From contig JAHEFB010000022.1 in the NCBI GenBank assembly GCA_024640405.1, positions 1 through 64,000 of the forward strand: a DNA stretch of 64,000 nt, read 5' to 3'. The translations under genes were made by a program, and so were the position numbers. Of this stretch, positions 1 through 7,739 are shown in pieces. A model generated the notes under the pieces. That model had not been told where the DNA came from, did not search any database, and saw only the letters and a program-made list of their open reading frames with translations. Every line of letters starts with the position of its first letter. Position 1 is the first letter of the stretch. The DNA comes from Alphaproteobacteria bacterium (GTDB lineage: Bacteria; Pseudomonadota; Alphaproteobacteria; Rhizobiales; Aestuariivirgaceae).

Positions 1-46
1 CAATCCGCTCCCATTGCGCATCGGAAAACCAAAACAAATCAGACAT
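1..46 (-). CDS. IS5 family transposase, N-terminal 15 residues only
   Basis: Reading leftwards from ATG at 46, the frame gives MSDLFWFSDAQWERI, which closely resembles the N-terminus of the IS5-family transposases common in alphaproteobacteria (MSDLFWLSDEQ...). A consensus Shine-Dalgarno (AGGAGGG) lies 6-7 bases upstream. The rest of the gene, including all catalytic DDE residues, is beyond position 1, so it cannot be told whether the transposase is intact. Confidence 0.6.
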   Translation of the reverse strand, partial: MSDLFWFSDAQWERI

Positions 47-119
47 TTGCAACCCTCCTGAAAAGAGGATTGAATCAACACAATACTGATTTGGGAATCC
101 GTTTATTGGGTCCGGACCC
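1..119 (-). mobile_element. End of an IS5-like insertion sequence (partial)
   Basis: The window opens inside an insertion sequence transcribed leftwards. The sequence shows a transposase start with a strong ribosome site (AGGAGGG) at about 53-59, then about 50 bases of leader, then the perfect palindrome GGGTCCGGACCC at 108-119, immediately followed by CTAG. IS5-group elements commonly have GG-rich terminal repeats and duplicate short CTAG/YTAR-like targets, so 119 is taken as the probable outer end. The other end and the target duplication lie outside the window, so the boundary is inferred. Confidence 0.55.
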
Positions 120-471
120 TAGTTAACGTTAAAGATTCACCATTATGGATTTAAGGCATTGTTGTTAAACAATTTTTTCTCGAATTGGTTGTGAAAATAA
201 CTGCAGATGTGCATATTTGCTAAGCGTTCTGGTAGGTCGGGCGTATTGCACTGGCTGACCAAGAAACTTGATGGTCTCAGAACTGTTTGACTGGTTCCGC
301 CCTGGTGGATTTCACGATGTCAGTACTGTGCAGACATGGACATTTGCACACAGTCCACGCTGTCCGTGCACTGTCACAGATCAGGTTCACATCCGGAAAC
401 CAACTTCTGGAGCGACATGGCCTCTATTGATTCCATAAAGTTGCTCAAGCACGATGGCAAACCATACTGAT
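120..471. other. Intergenic, no gene seen
   Basis: These 352 bases between the IS end and the end of the ABC exporter gene hold no open frame with a plausible start and codon pattern. The part next to the IS (about 120-230) is AT-rich, with three TTAA tetramers, but none has the TTAA-N7-TTAA spacing of a CtrA site. No terminator for the exporter gene is evident. Confidence 0.5.
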
Positions 472-2337
472 CTAGTCGCTGAACTGAAGTTTGGCGAGCC
501 GGGCATAAAGGCCCCCCTTCTTCAGCAGTTGCGCGTGGCTGCCCTGTGCGACTACAGAACCTTTGTCCAGCACAATGATGCGGTCAGCATTGCGTACCGT
601 CGCGAGCCGATGCGCAATAACCAGCGTCGTGCGATGTTGCATTAGGTCCTCAAAAGCAGCCTGCACATATTGTTCACTTTCCGCGTCCAGCGCACTGGTC
701 GCCTCATCCAGCAACAACAGCGGCGAATCGCGCAGCACAGCCCGGGCAATCGCAATCCGCTGACGCTGACCACCTGACAGCGTCACACCGCGCTCTCCGA
801 CCTGGGTCGCAAATCCGCCTGTCAATCTGTCGGCAAACTCGTCAACCCGCGCCAGTTTTGCAGCATCCATGACTTCGCTATCAGTCGCGCCCGGTCTGGA
901 AAAACGGATATTGTCCAGCACACTGGCAGAAAAAATGACGGTGTCTTGCGGCACTAACGCTATTGACGCCCGCAGTTCGGCCAACGACAAATCGCCAATA
1001 TCTACACCGTCGAACCTGACCAGGCCTGATTGCGGATCATAAAACCGCAATATCAGCGCAAACAGCGTGGACTTGCCGGCGCCGGATGGCCCGACGATGG
1101 CCACGGTCTCGCCGGGCTTGACCGAAAAACTCAAGCCATTCAGCACTTGATCGTCCGGCCGTGACGGATAACTGAAACTGACCTTGTCGAATCTCACCGC
1201 ACCACGCGCTGGCGACGCCAGGGAAACAGGGCTTTCCGGCTCACGGATATCGCGCTCGGTATCGAGTAGTTCCGACAATCGTTCCGCTGCGCCGGCCGCC
1301 AGTTGAAGCTCACCCCAAACTTCCGACAACGATCCCATGGCGCCTGCGGCAAACGCCGCATATAGCAGAAACTGTCCCAGGGTGCCGGGAGACATTGCAC
1401 CGGAAAGCACTTCCTGAGCGCCATACCACAAGATGCCGATTATCGCACCAAAGGCCAGAAATATGATGGCTGCCGTCAGGAATGCCCGGCCCTTGGCCCG
1501 TGCGGCTGCAGCATCAAATGCCTGCTGTGTCGCGGAATTGAACGTTTTGGCAATGCGAGGTTCCTGGCCGAATGCCTGCACCGCCTGTACGGAATAAAGC
1601 GATTCCTGGGCCAGGGCGGCAGACGCAGCAAGTGTATCCTGGGCGCGGCGCGAAAGCTTGCGCACCTTTCGTCCAAAAAACACCATTGGCAGAACGATCA
1701 GGGGGATAACCAGGAGAACCATGCCGGACAGTTTCAGGCTGGTGGCAATCAGCATCGCAATTGCGCCAACCAGCATAACCAGGTTTCGCAATGCCACGGA
1801 AACGGTCGACCCGAATACGTTCTTGACCTGCGTCGTGTCAGCGGTCAGGCGTGCAAGAACTTCGCCCGACTGGGCCGTATCATAGAAGGAAGGCGACAAA
1901 TCCAGCAGGTGGGAGAATACCCTGTCACGCAGGTCCGCCACGACCCGTTCACCGATCCAGGTAACGCAATAATAGCGTCCCGCCGATGAAATGGCCAAAA
2001 CGGCAACCACAAGCAGCATGACCGAGAAATACTGATCAACGAATCCGGCGTTCTCACCTGAAAAGCCATTATCGATTACCCGGCGAACAGCGACCGGGAC
2101 GACAAGTGTTGATGCCGCCGCCATGATCAGGAATACAAATGCAAATCCAATCTGCAACCGATACTGAAACAAGTACGGCAGCAAACGGGACAAGGGCTTG
2201 AGACTTGAGGCTTTCGCCCGCCTGCCCGGCTCGTCAGCCTCTATTGCCGGACCGGCTTCGGCAGAGTGGGGTGCATCAGCACGTGTTGGAGCACTGTGTG
2301 GCTCTGCCCGCCCGGTATCAGCTGTCAACGTATTCAA
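472..2337 (-). CDS. ABC exporter, fused permease/ATPase (MsbA/ABCB type)
   Basis: A 621-residue half-transporter of the ABCB/MsbA family. After a hydrophilic N-terminal tail of about 50 residues come six membrane segments (about 60-330) and a nucleotide-binding domain with Walker A GPSGAGKST (416-424), signature LSGGQ (520-524) and Walker B LLLLDEAT (about 541-548). The family works as homodimers in the inner membrane, exporting lipids, lipid A precursors, drugs or peptides; the substrate is not visible from sequence. Length is normal once the tail is discounted. It is divergent from rpmE and followed downstream by the IS5-like element, so any genes that once followed it may have been displaced. 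Family is certain, substrate unknown. Confidence 0.92.
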   Translation of the reverse strand: MNTLTADTGRAEPHSAPTRADAPHSAEAGPAIEADEPGRRAKASSLKPLSRLLPYLFQYRLQIGFAFVFLIMAAASTLVVPVAVRRVIDNGFSGENAGFVDQYFSVMLLVVAVLAISSAGRYYCVTWIGERVVADLRDRVFSHLLDLSPSFYDTAQSGEVLARLTADTTQVKNVFGSTVSVALRNLVMLVGAIAMLIATSLKLSGMVLLVIPLIVLPMVFFGRKVRKLSRRAQDTLAASAALAQESLYSVQAVQAFGQEPRIAKTFNSATQQAFDAAAARAKGRAFLTAAIIFLAFGAIIGILWYGAQEVLSGAMSPGTLGQFLLYAAFAAGAMGSLSEVWGELQLAAGAAERLSELLDTERDIREPESPVSLASPARGAVRFDKVSFSYPSRPDDQVLNGLSFSVKPGETVAIVGPSGAGKSTLFALILRFYDPQSGLVRFDGVDIGDLSLAELRASIALVPQDTVIFSASVLDNIRFSRPGATDSEVMDAAKLARVDEFADRLTGGFATQVGERGVTLSGGQRQRIAIARAVLRDSPLLLLDEATSALDAESEQYVQAAFEDLMQHRTTLVIAHRLATVRNADRIIVLDKGSVVAQGSHAQLLKKGGLYARLAKLQFSD

Positions 2338-2586
2338 TCCTCAATAGCGCATCTTTACCGACAACGTTTGCCATGCCAGACCCCGCACGGCAAGCGCGAG
2401 ATTGCGTGGCCTTGTGCCACAACCCTGTGTTTGGGCTATCAGGTTTCAAACACCGCTTTACCGGCAATGGTTGCGCTGACGGCGTTGCTCATGTATAGAC
2501 CACGCCGGATTTCAGTTTTTCTCCAGGTCGCAGCCAATTTCGGATTTGCCGATTGGGCACGCTGGTTTGTTTGAAAGATACCTTCG

Positions 2587-2808
2587 ATGAAAAAAGACAT
2601 ACACCCTGACTATCACATGATCACAGTGACCAACACTGATGGCTCATCTTTCCAGACCCGTTCGACCTGGGGCAAGGAGGGTGAAAACCTTCAGTTGGAT
2701 ATCGATCCTGCCACCCATCCCGCCTGGACCGGTGGCAACCAGAACCTGGTTGACCGCGGTGGCCGGGTTAGCCGCTTCAACGAAAAATTCGGTTTTCTGA
2801 AAAAATAA
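2587..2808 (+). CDS. rpmE: 50S ribosomal protein L31
   Basis: A 73-residue L31 protein of the large ribosomal subunit. It begins [10 protein letters not shown] and contains the family pattern TRSTWGKEG, with HPAWTGG and a C-terminal [12 protein letters not shown]. The four zinc-binding cysteines of the C+ form are absent, so this is the zinc-independent (C-) type, as in many alphaproteobacteria. It is monocistronic, with an upstream region of about 250 bases shared with the divergent ABC exporter and a strong terminator 29 bases downstream. Confidence 0.97.
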   Translation: MKKDIHPDYHMITVTNTDGSSFQTRSTWGKEGENLQLDIDPATHPAWTGGNQNLVDRGGRVSRFNEKFGFLKK

Positions 2809-2837
2809 TCTGCCTGCCGGTTCAGGCAACCGATTGA

Positions 2838-2868
2838 AAAGGCCCGGCTGCCATGCAGCCGGGCCTTT
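2838..2868 (+). terminator. Rho-independent terminator of rpmE
   Basis: The 10-bp perfect stem GGCCCGGCTG/CAGCCGGGCC has a CCATG loop. AAA precedes it and TTT follows it, so it can serve both rpmE (plus) and rcdA (minus, ending at 2892). Confidence 0.85.
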
Positions 2869-2891
2869 GTAATTCAGCGTCATAAATCGCG

Positions 2892-3425
2892 TTAGCTACG
2901 GCGTGCGTTAAATGCCTTTTGCAACTGGTCAAGATGTGAATTGACCTCATTCGCGGCTTCACCGCTCAACAGCGTGTCATCCCGCTCCGCAATCATCACG
3001 TCCAGCGTCACGATACGCTCATGCAGCCGCAAGGATCTGCTGACAAGGCTCTTGAGGGCGTCCGGAAGTTTTTCGGCTCCTGCCAGTGGCTGCCCTTCCC
3101 CAATCTCATCGAGTGAGATACGGCTCTTTTCATGGTCTGCATCGTCCCGGGTGATTTCACCGGAACTCACCGCACGCTGCAACAGCAGCCAGGAAGCAAG
3201 TTGCATCAACCGCGTTGTCAGGCGCATGGACTGGCTTGCATAGGTCACTGATCCCTGCTTGTCGAGTGCACGAACATCCTCTCTGCCCGGGCCATCCAGA
3301 TAGTTCGCTGTTTCTTCAATCAGGCTCATGCCTTCCTGAAAAACTTCCTGAAACTGTTTGGATGCGGTAAATCGGGAAAGGAAATCGACAGGCATGACGC
3401 GCTCGGAACTACCACCAGTGATCAT
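2892..3425 (-). CDS. rcdA: DUF1465 family protein, RcdA-like regulator of CtrA degradation
   Basis: A 177-residue, mostly helical cytoplasmic protein of the DUF1465 family. In Caulobacter the family member RcdA is an adaptor that helps deliver CtrA and other substrates to ClpXP during the cell cycle. Family-like features are the N-terminal FLSRFTASKQFQEVFQEGM, the central helix with RLTTRLMQLASWLLLQRAV, and a C-terminal helix ending in EVNSHLDQLQKAFNARRS. The start at 3425 follows GAGG at a spacing of about 10; a longer upstream reading gives an implausible Trp-rich extension. A strong minus-strand terminator and a possible 39-codon ORF lie immediately upstream. Function is inferred from the Caulobacter homologue. 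Confidence 0.85.
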   Translation of the reverse strand: MITGGSSERVMPVDFLSRFTASKQFQEVFQEGMSLIEETANYLDGPGREDVRALDKQGSVTYASQSMRLTTRLMQLASWLLLQRAVSSGEITRDDADHEKSRISLDEIGEGQPLAGAEKLPDALKSLVSRSLRLHERIVTLDVMIAERDDTLLSGEAANEVNSHLDQLQKAFNARRS

Positions 3426-3444
3426 AAAACAAACCTCAAAAACT

Positions 3445-3564
3445 CTAGGGCTCAAAAAAGCCGGAGATCTTCGATGCACCAATATGAACCACGAAGGCCA
3501 GCCTGACCACCACTGAAGCAAGTCCAATGCCAAAAAAAAGAGCCACGAACTTGTCGCGGCTCAT
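3445..3564 (-). CDS. Possible 39-residue membrane peptide upstream of rcdA
   Basis: An ATG at 3564 opens a 39-codon frame starting MSRDKFVALFFGIGL, with a hydrophobic stretch (about residues 6-27) and ending GFFEP. It stops 20 bases before the rcdA start, so it could be a leader or a small membrane protein. Against it: there is no Shine-Dalgarno, and its first codons coincide with a perfect terminator hairpin. I recognise no family. It may be a chance frame. Confidence 0.25.
   Translation of the reverse strand: MSRDKFVALFFGIGLASVVVRLAFVVHIGASKISGFFEP
3532..3562 (-). terminator. Rho-independent terminator upstream of rcdA
   Basis: On the minus strand, GAGCCGCGA pairs with TCGTGGCTC (one G-T wobble) across the loop CAAGT, followed by eight T (3539-3532). 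It lies about 210 bases beyond the DUF1192 gene and about 105 bases before rcdA, so it either ends the DUF1192 transcript or attenuates rcdA. A second hairpin, GAGTGG-TTTT-CCACTC, lies just upstream at about 3573-3596. Confidence 0.75.
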
Positions 3565-3775
3565 AAAGTCTAACAGGGAGGCGTCAAACAGAGTGGAAAA
3601 CCACTCAGGTAATCCCTAAGGACTACGTTAATGAATATGCACCACAGGTCCTTACCAAAAGGTTAACATGATTCATTTTGATCAATATTGAATCAATTCA
3701 TTCAGGTTACTGGATAGATAACCGATTCAGTTCAGTGACTTAACCATGACCGGGAAATCAGGCTGCGGAGCACCC
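3565..3775. other. AT-rich spacer between DUF1192 and the rcdA leader
   Basis: No gene is visible. The stretch 3620-3730 is strongly AT-rich with several ATTGA/TCAAT repeats (for example around 3676-3705) and is the likely promoter region of rcdA. I could not pick out a single confident -35/-10 pair. Confidence 0.4.
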
Positions 3776-3961
3776 CTAAAGCTTGAAAAACGAATCTGCG
3801 GTTACTTTCGAGGACTGTTTGCCCTCAATTTCTGTTTTGAGGCGCACTATCTCATCCTCAAATTCCACCACACGTTCCCGCAATTCTTCAACAGACAGCT
3901 CCGACAGGTCCTCGCCAACGGCCGGGCCCGGCTTTTTCGGTTTGATGATTTCTTCATCCAT
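3776..3961 (-). CDS. DUF1192 family small coiled-coil protein
   Basis: A 61-residue protein starting MDEEIIKPKKP, with the family core LSVEELRERVVEFEDEI and VRLKTEIEGK, then a Ser/Lys tail. The middle is a single predicted amphipathic helix or coiled coil; there is no membrane segment. DUF1192 is a short conserved alphaproteobacterial family of unknown function. The start at 3961 has GGAGG at a spacing of about 8; a longer frame reaching 4063 lacks family similarity at its N-terminus. It is divergent from the quinone oxidoreductase gene, and the same head-to-head pairing is common in related genomes as far as I recall. Confidence 0.85.
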   Translation of the reverse strand: MDEEIIKPKKPGPAVGEDLSELSVEELRERVVEFEDEIVRLKTEIEGKQSSKVTADSFFKL

Positions 3962-4064
3962 GGCAATGACCTCCGCTTGCAACCGACCGATTGCATCACT
4001 ACTAGTTGCCCCATAATGCCTATCTGGCGAATTCCTGACAACCTTTGCATATGAGGCGCGCACT

Positions 4065-5063
4065 GTGACCAGTATTCCACCTTCAATGACTGCGATTGCA
4101 ATTACTCAGCCAGGCGGTCCCGACGTACTCAAACCGGTCACCATGCCAACTCCCTCGCCGGAAACCGGTGAAGTGCTGATCAAGGTAGAAGCCGCCGGGG
4201 TAAACCGGCCGGACGTCCTGCAGCGAAAGGGAGCTTATCCGCCCCCTCCGGGTGCCTCGGAAATCCCCGGGCTTGAGATCGCTGGCAAAGTTGTGGCCCT
4301 GGGCGAAAACGCGTCACAGTGGCAGATCGGAGACAAGGTCTGCGCGCTGGTGGCAGGTGGTGGATATGCGCAATACTGTGTGGTGCACGAATCCAATGCA
4401 TTGCCGGTTCCAGCCGGTCTCACAATGGCGGAAGCCGCCGGTGTGCCGGAAACATTCTTCACGGTATGGACCAATGTGTTTGAACGCGGAGCTCTCAAAC
4501 CGGGCGAGAGCCTGCTTGTGCATGGCGGCTCATCCGGAATTGGAACAACGGCCATCCAGATTGCGTCCCAACTTGGTTCAACTGTCTACACAACAGCAGG
4601 CTCCGCCGACAAATGCGCCGCTTGTGAAAACCTCGGCGCCACCCGCGCCATCAACTATCGCGAGGAAGACTTCGTGGAAGTGTTGAAACTGGAGACGGGC
4701 AAGAAGGGCATAGACGTCACACTGGATATGGTCGGCGGCGACTACATTCAGCGTAACATCAAGGTAGCGGCAAGAGATGGTCGCATCGTCAACATTGCCT
4801 ACCTCAATGGGTCAAAGGCGGAAGTGGACTTCATGATGGTCATGCTGAAGCGCCTGACACTGACCGGTTCCACGCTGCGCATTCGCCCCACTGCAGACAA
4901 GGCGGCAATTGCCGGCGCGTTGAGAAAAACCGTCTGGCCACTGATCAAGGCCGGCAAGGTCAAACCGCAACTGTTCAAGACCTTTCCGCTGCAACAAGCC
5001 GACAAGGCCCATGAACTCATGGAGAGTTCTGCACATATCGGCAAGATCGTGCTGCAAGTCTGA
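4065..5063 (+). CDS. NAD(P)H:quinone oxidoreductase, zinc-free MDR superfamily
   Basis: A 332-residue medium-chain dehydrogenase/reductase of the quinone oxidoreductase (QOR, PIG3-like) group, which reduces quinones or other enones with NAD(P)H in the cytoplasm. It shows the N-terminal MTAIAITQPGGPDVLKP, the substrate-domain motif GVNRPDVLQRKG, and the Rossmann signature HGGSSGIGTTAIQIA (about residues 153-167). No structural or catalytic zinc cysteine cluster is present. I chose GTG at 4065 because GAGG sits 8 bases upstream; the in-frame ATG at 4086 matches many homologue starts but has no ribosome site. The physiological substrate is unknown. Confidence 0.9.
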   Translation: MTSIPPSMTAIAITQPGGPDVLKPVTMPTPSPETGEVLIKVEAAGVNRPDVLQRKGAYPPPPGASEIPGLEIAGKVVALGENASQWQIGDKVCALVAGGGYAQYCVVHESNALPVPAGLTMAEAAGVPETFFTVWTNVFERGALKPGESLLVHGGSSGIGTTAIQIASQLGSTVYTTAGSADKCAACENLGATRAINYREEDFVEVLKLETGKKGIDVTLDMVGGDYIQRNIKVAARDGRIVNIAYLNGSKAEVDFMMVMLKRLTLTGSTLRIRPTADKAAIAGALRKTVWPLIKAGKVKPQLFKTFPLQQADKAHELMESSAHIGKIVLQV

Positions 5064-5176
5064 CCTCACTCCGCATCATGGCAAATAGGCTGGCTTCTCG
5101 CTGAACCGGTGTTAAGCTGCCCGCTTCGGGCTCGCTTGCCCGCAAATTGTCCGGTCATTATCAAGGAGAGGTTTCT

Positions 5177-5992
5177 ATGTGTGATGCATGTATTATTGAA
5201 AGCGTAAAGGCGCAGATGCTGTCGCGACGCGCACTGTTCCAAACCGCTGCTGCAGGTGTTGCCGCTGCTGCAGTCACGGCACCCCTGTCTTCACCCTCCC
5301 TGGCGGCCGGGCATGAAAAGGTCGAGGACATGACACATGAATTGTACGAGGATTTCCCGACTTACTTCGGAGCGCCGGGATTTGCCAAGCAACAGAAATT
5401 CAATTTCAAGGAAAACGGCTTCAACCTGTTTGAGCTGACAATAAATGAGCACACCGGCACCCATATGGATGCGCCGCTTCATTTTTCGTCAGATGGTCAG
5501 TCGGTTGCCGAAGTTCCCGTCGCCAATCTGATCTGCCCGCTTTGCGTTATCGACGTAAAGGCAAAGGCAGCAGACAACGCCGACTACCAGGTGACACCCG
5601 ATGATGTGAAGGCATGGACTGACGCCAATGGTCCGGTTCCCGACAAGGCCTGCATTGCAATGAATTCCGGCTGGGCGGCCCATGTCGGTACTGACAAGTT
5701 CCGAAATGCAGACGGCGAAAAGAAAATGCATTTCCCCGGATTCCACATCGAAGCCACCAAAATGTTGCTGGAAACCGGCGCCGTCGGCATGGCTGTAGAT
5801 ACACTGTCGCTCGATTACGGGCTGTCTGGCGACTTCGTCACTCATTATGCCTGGTTGCCGACAAACCGCTGGGGCATTGAAAACCTTGCCAATCTGGATG
5901 CTGTACCTGCCAAGGGCGCAACACTGGTTGTTGGCGCACCAAAGCATCGCGGCGGCACCGGCGGCCCTTCCCGTGTCTTCGCAATGGTCTAG
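5177..5992 (+). CDS. Cyclase family protein (kynurenine formamidase-like), Tat-exported
   Basis: A 271-residue member of the Cyclase (PF04199) metal-dependent hydrolase family. The N-terminus carries a twin-arginine signal (SRRALFQTAAAGVAAAAV, about residues 16-33) ending near SLAAG, so the enzyme is probably periplasmic. The metal-site motif appears as EHTGTHMDAPLHF (about residues 94-106). The closing HRGGTGGPSRVFA matches the family C-terminus. The start at 5177 follows AAGGAGAGG. A cysteine pair near the N-terminus (MCDACIIE) precedes the signal and is unusual. The RraA-family gene follows 54 bases later, after a perfect hairpin, and is probably cotranscribed. The true substrate (amide, lactone or other) is not determinable. 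Confidence 0.88.
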   Translation: MCDACIIESVKAQMLSRRALFQTAAAGVAAAAVTAPLSSPSLAAGHEKVEDMTHELYEDFPTYFGAPGFAKQQKFNFKENGFNLFELTINEHTGTHMDAPLHFSSDGQSVAEVPVANLICPLCVIDVKAKAADNADYQVTPDDVKAWTDANGPVPDKACIAMNSGWAAHVGTDKFRNADGEKKMHFPGFHIEATKMLLETGAVGMAVDTLSLDYGLSGDFVTHYAWLPTNRWGIENLANLDAVPAKGATLVVGAPKHRGGTGGPSRVFAMV

Positions 5993-6001
5993 GTTCATCG
6001 G

Positions 6002-6028
6002 ATCACCCCGGCGTTTCGCCGGGGTGAT
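6002..6028 (+). other. Perfect hairpin between the cyclase and rraA-like genes
   Basis: An 11-bp perfect inverted repeat ATCACCCCGGC/GCCGGGGTGAT with loop GTTTC begins 10 bases after the cyclase stop. No T-run follows on either strand, so it is more likely an mRNA 3'-end stabiliser or processing site within an operon than a true terminator. The next ribosome site (AAGGTGG) begins 7 bases after it. Confidence 0.6.
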
Positions 6029-6046
6029 AGTCTCAAGGTGGAATTC

Positions 6047-6700
6047 ATGAACGATCTTCTGGACCAGCTCCGCGCGCTCGAAACGTCGATGCTCGCGGAC
6101 ATGAACAAGCAGATTCGCGCAATGGATACCGGCATCCGACGGATCAATCCAGGGCGCAAGCTGGTGGGCAGGGCGCGCACGGCATCCTGCCGCAACGATT
6201 TCCTGACCGTAATGCGGGTGCTGGCGGACGCGGAACCAGGTGACGTGCTGGTGATCGACGGACGCGGCGGCCACCTGGCGCTGGCCGGCGAAATGTTTGC
6301 CATGGAGGCTCATCGCAAGCAGCTCGGCGGCATCATCGTGGATGGCATGGTGCGTGATTCCGGCGCCATGCAGGACATTGACCTGCCTGTCTACGCCCGC
6401 GCGGTTCATCCGGTAGCAGGCACAATACAGAATATCGGAGAGATTCAGACGGTCATTTCGTGTGGCGGCACAACCGTCGCGCCCGGCGATATCGTTTTTG
6501 CCGATGCAGACGGAGTTGTCTGCGGTACCGAGGAAGAATTATCAGTTCTGGTACCGGGTGCTCAAGACCTGATGGCCAATGAAATGAAAGCTTTCGCTTC
6601 ATTCAAGCAAGGTACCGCCCTTATGGACATGCTGAACTTCGAAGACCATTACGCAAAGCGTGTTGCCGGTGAAGACAGCGACTTGTCCTACATTCTGTGA
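6047..6700 (+). CDS. RraA family protein (HMG/oxaloacetate-aldolase-like fold)
   Basis: A 217-residue protein of the RraA / dimethylmenaquinone methyltransferase-like family. Members include class II 4-hydroxy-4-methyl-2-oxoglutarate aldolases, oxaloacetate decarboxylases and the RNase E inhibitor RraA. The family core is clear: PGDVLVIDGRGG (about 68-79), LALAGEMFAMEAHRKQLGGIIVDGMVRD (about 81-108) with the conserved glycine/arginine/aspartate triad of the aldolases, and VAPGDIVFADADGVV (about 145-159). The usual GNLA is GHLALAGE here. ATG at 6047 follows AAGGTGG; a GTG three codons earlier is less likely. Pairing with an exported cyclase suggests a small-molecule catabolic role rather than RNase regulation. 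Confidence 0.85.
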   Translation: MNDLLDQLRALETSMLADMNKQIRAMDTGIRRINPGRKLVGRARTASCRNDFLTVMRVLADAEPGDVLVIDGRGGHLALAGEMFAMEAHRKQLGGIIVDGMVRDSGAMQDIDLPVYARAVHPVAGTIQNIGEIQTVISCGGTTVAPGDIVFADADGVVCGTEEELSVLVPGAQDLMANEMKAFASFKQGTALMDMLNFEDHYAKRVAGEDSDLSYIL

Positions 6701-6819
6701 CCGTACAAAATCAGTAATTGCGTAAAATCCTTATCGCCTCTATATACCAGTTATTCCCATTCAGCACCGATCCCACTGGATCAGCAGAGCCGCCACTAAG
6801 GTTCTGGAGGAGAGAGCCC

Positions 6820-7602
6820 ATGTCCGACACACCGTTAATGCCGAAAGCCACCGCCGTCTGGCTGGTTGACAACACCGCGCTGACGTTCAGCCAGATTGGT
6901 GAGTTCTGCAAACTGCACACCCTTGAAGTCAAGGGCATTGCAGACGGCGAGGTTGCTGTCGGCATCAAGGGAATGGATCCGATTGCCGCCAACCAGATTA
7001 CCCGTGACGAAATTGAAGCCGGCGAGAAAGATTCCAGCCACAAGCTTCAGCTGGCCAAATCAAAAATCGTGGTGCCTGTTGCAGCCAAGCGCAAGGGCCC
7101 GAAGTATACGCCCGTCTCCCGTCGCCAGGATCGCCCGGACGCAATCAGCTGGTTGCTGCGCTATCATCCCGAGCTGGCAGACAGCCAGGTCATGAAGCTA
7201 GTCGGCACCACCAAGACGACCATCAATGCCATCCGTGACCGCACCCACTGGAACAGCCAGAACCTGAAACCGGTTGACCCGGTGACACTGGGGCTGTGCT
7301 CACAGCTTGAACTGGACCTCGCAGTGCGCAAGGCAGCCAAACGCGTCGAAAAGGCCGGTGGAACGCTGCCAAATCGCGTTCTGATGCCGGCGGAGGAAAC
7401 AGTGCCGCCGCCATATGCAATAGCCGACGCACCGGCGGAACAACCGGCTGAAGATGCCGGTGCACCGGATGCCGATGAGGCCTTCAAGGACTTCAAACCG
7501 GAAGAAGCCGAACCGGTTGTTGAAGAAGAAGCCGATGTCGATGCAGATTCAGTCTTTGCAAAGCTGAAAGACCTGAAAACGGAAGCCCCTTCTGAGGAAT
7601 AG
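6820..7602 (+). CDS. trcR: DUF1013 family, TrcR-like cell-cycle transcriptional regulator
   Basis: A 260-residue DUF1013 protein. In Caulobacter and relatives this family (TrcR, GcrA-linked) associates with transcription and is nearly universal in alphaproteobacteria. The conserved N-terminal block MPKATAVWLVDNTALTFSQI (about 7-26) with GEFCKLHTLEVKGIADGEV follows a GGAGG ribosome site. A second conserved block, RQDRPDAISWLLRYHPEL, and a helix-turn-helix-like segment LVGTTKTTINAIRDRTHW follow at about 106-146. The C-terminal 70 residues are an acidic Ala/Glu/Pro-rich tail that looks disordered. Upstream, a 119-base gap separates it from the RraA-like gene and probably carries its own promoter. 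The role is from family knowledge. Confidence 0.88.
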   Translation: MSDTPLMPKATAVWLVDNTALTFSQIGEFCKLHTLEVKGIADGEVAVGIKGMDPIAANQITRDEIEAGEKDSSHKLQLAKSKIVVPVAAKRKGPKYTPVSRRQDRPDAISWLLRYHPELADSQVMKLVGTTKTTINAIRDRTHWNSQNLKPVDPVTLGLCSQLELDLAVRKAAKRVEKAGGTLPNRVLMPAEETVPPPYAIADAPAEQPAEDAGAPDADEAFKDFKPEEAEPVVEEEADVDADSVFAKLKDLKTEAPSEE

Positions 7603-7628
7603 GCGGAACTACTGGCATCGCTTGTAAT

Positions 7629-7690
7629 CCCCGGGTGCGTTGCCGGGGGTAGAGAGTTAGCCCTGGTACGGAGCTCAATCGGTGAGCTCC
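7629..7690. terminator. Two terminator-like hairpins between convergent genes
   Basis: The first hairpin is CCCCGG/CCGGGG (7629-7634, 7643-7648). The second is GGAGCTCA/TGAGCTCC (7670-7677, 7683-7690) with loop ATCGG, followed by CTTTCC. They lie between the trcR stop and the end of the leftward DMT transporter gene and probably end one or both transcripts. The T-runs are weak. Confidence 0.5.
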
Positions 7691-7739
7691 CTTTCCAGCC
7701 CCGCTTTATTGCTAAAACACATTCCGCTAGAAGCTGGCT

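Noticed and set aside
123-170. CtrA binding site from repeated TTAA
   Set aside because: None of the TTAA pairs has the required 7-base spacing.
5489-6409. A 306-codon minus-strand open frame over the cyclase and RraA-like genes
   Set aside because: It spans two real genes and their hairpin in antisense, with no family features.
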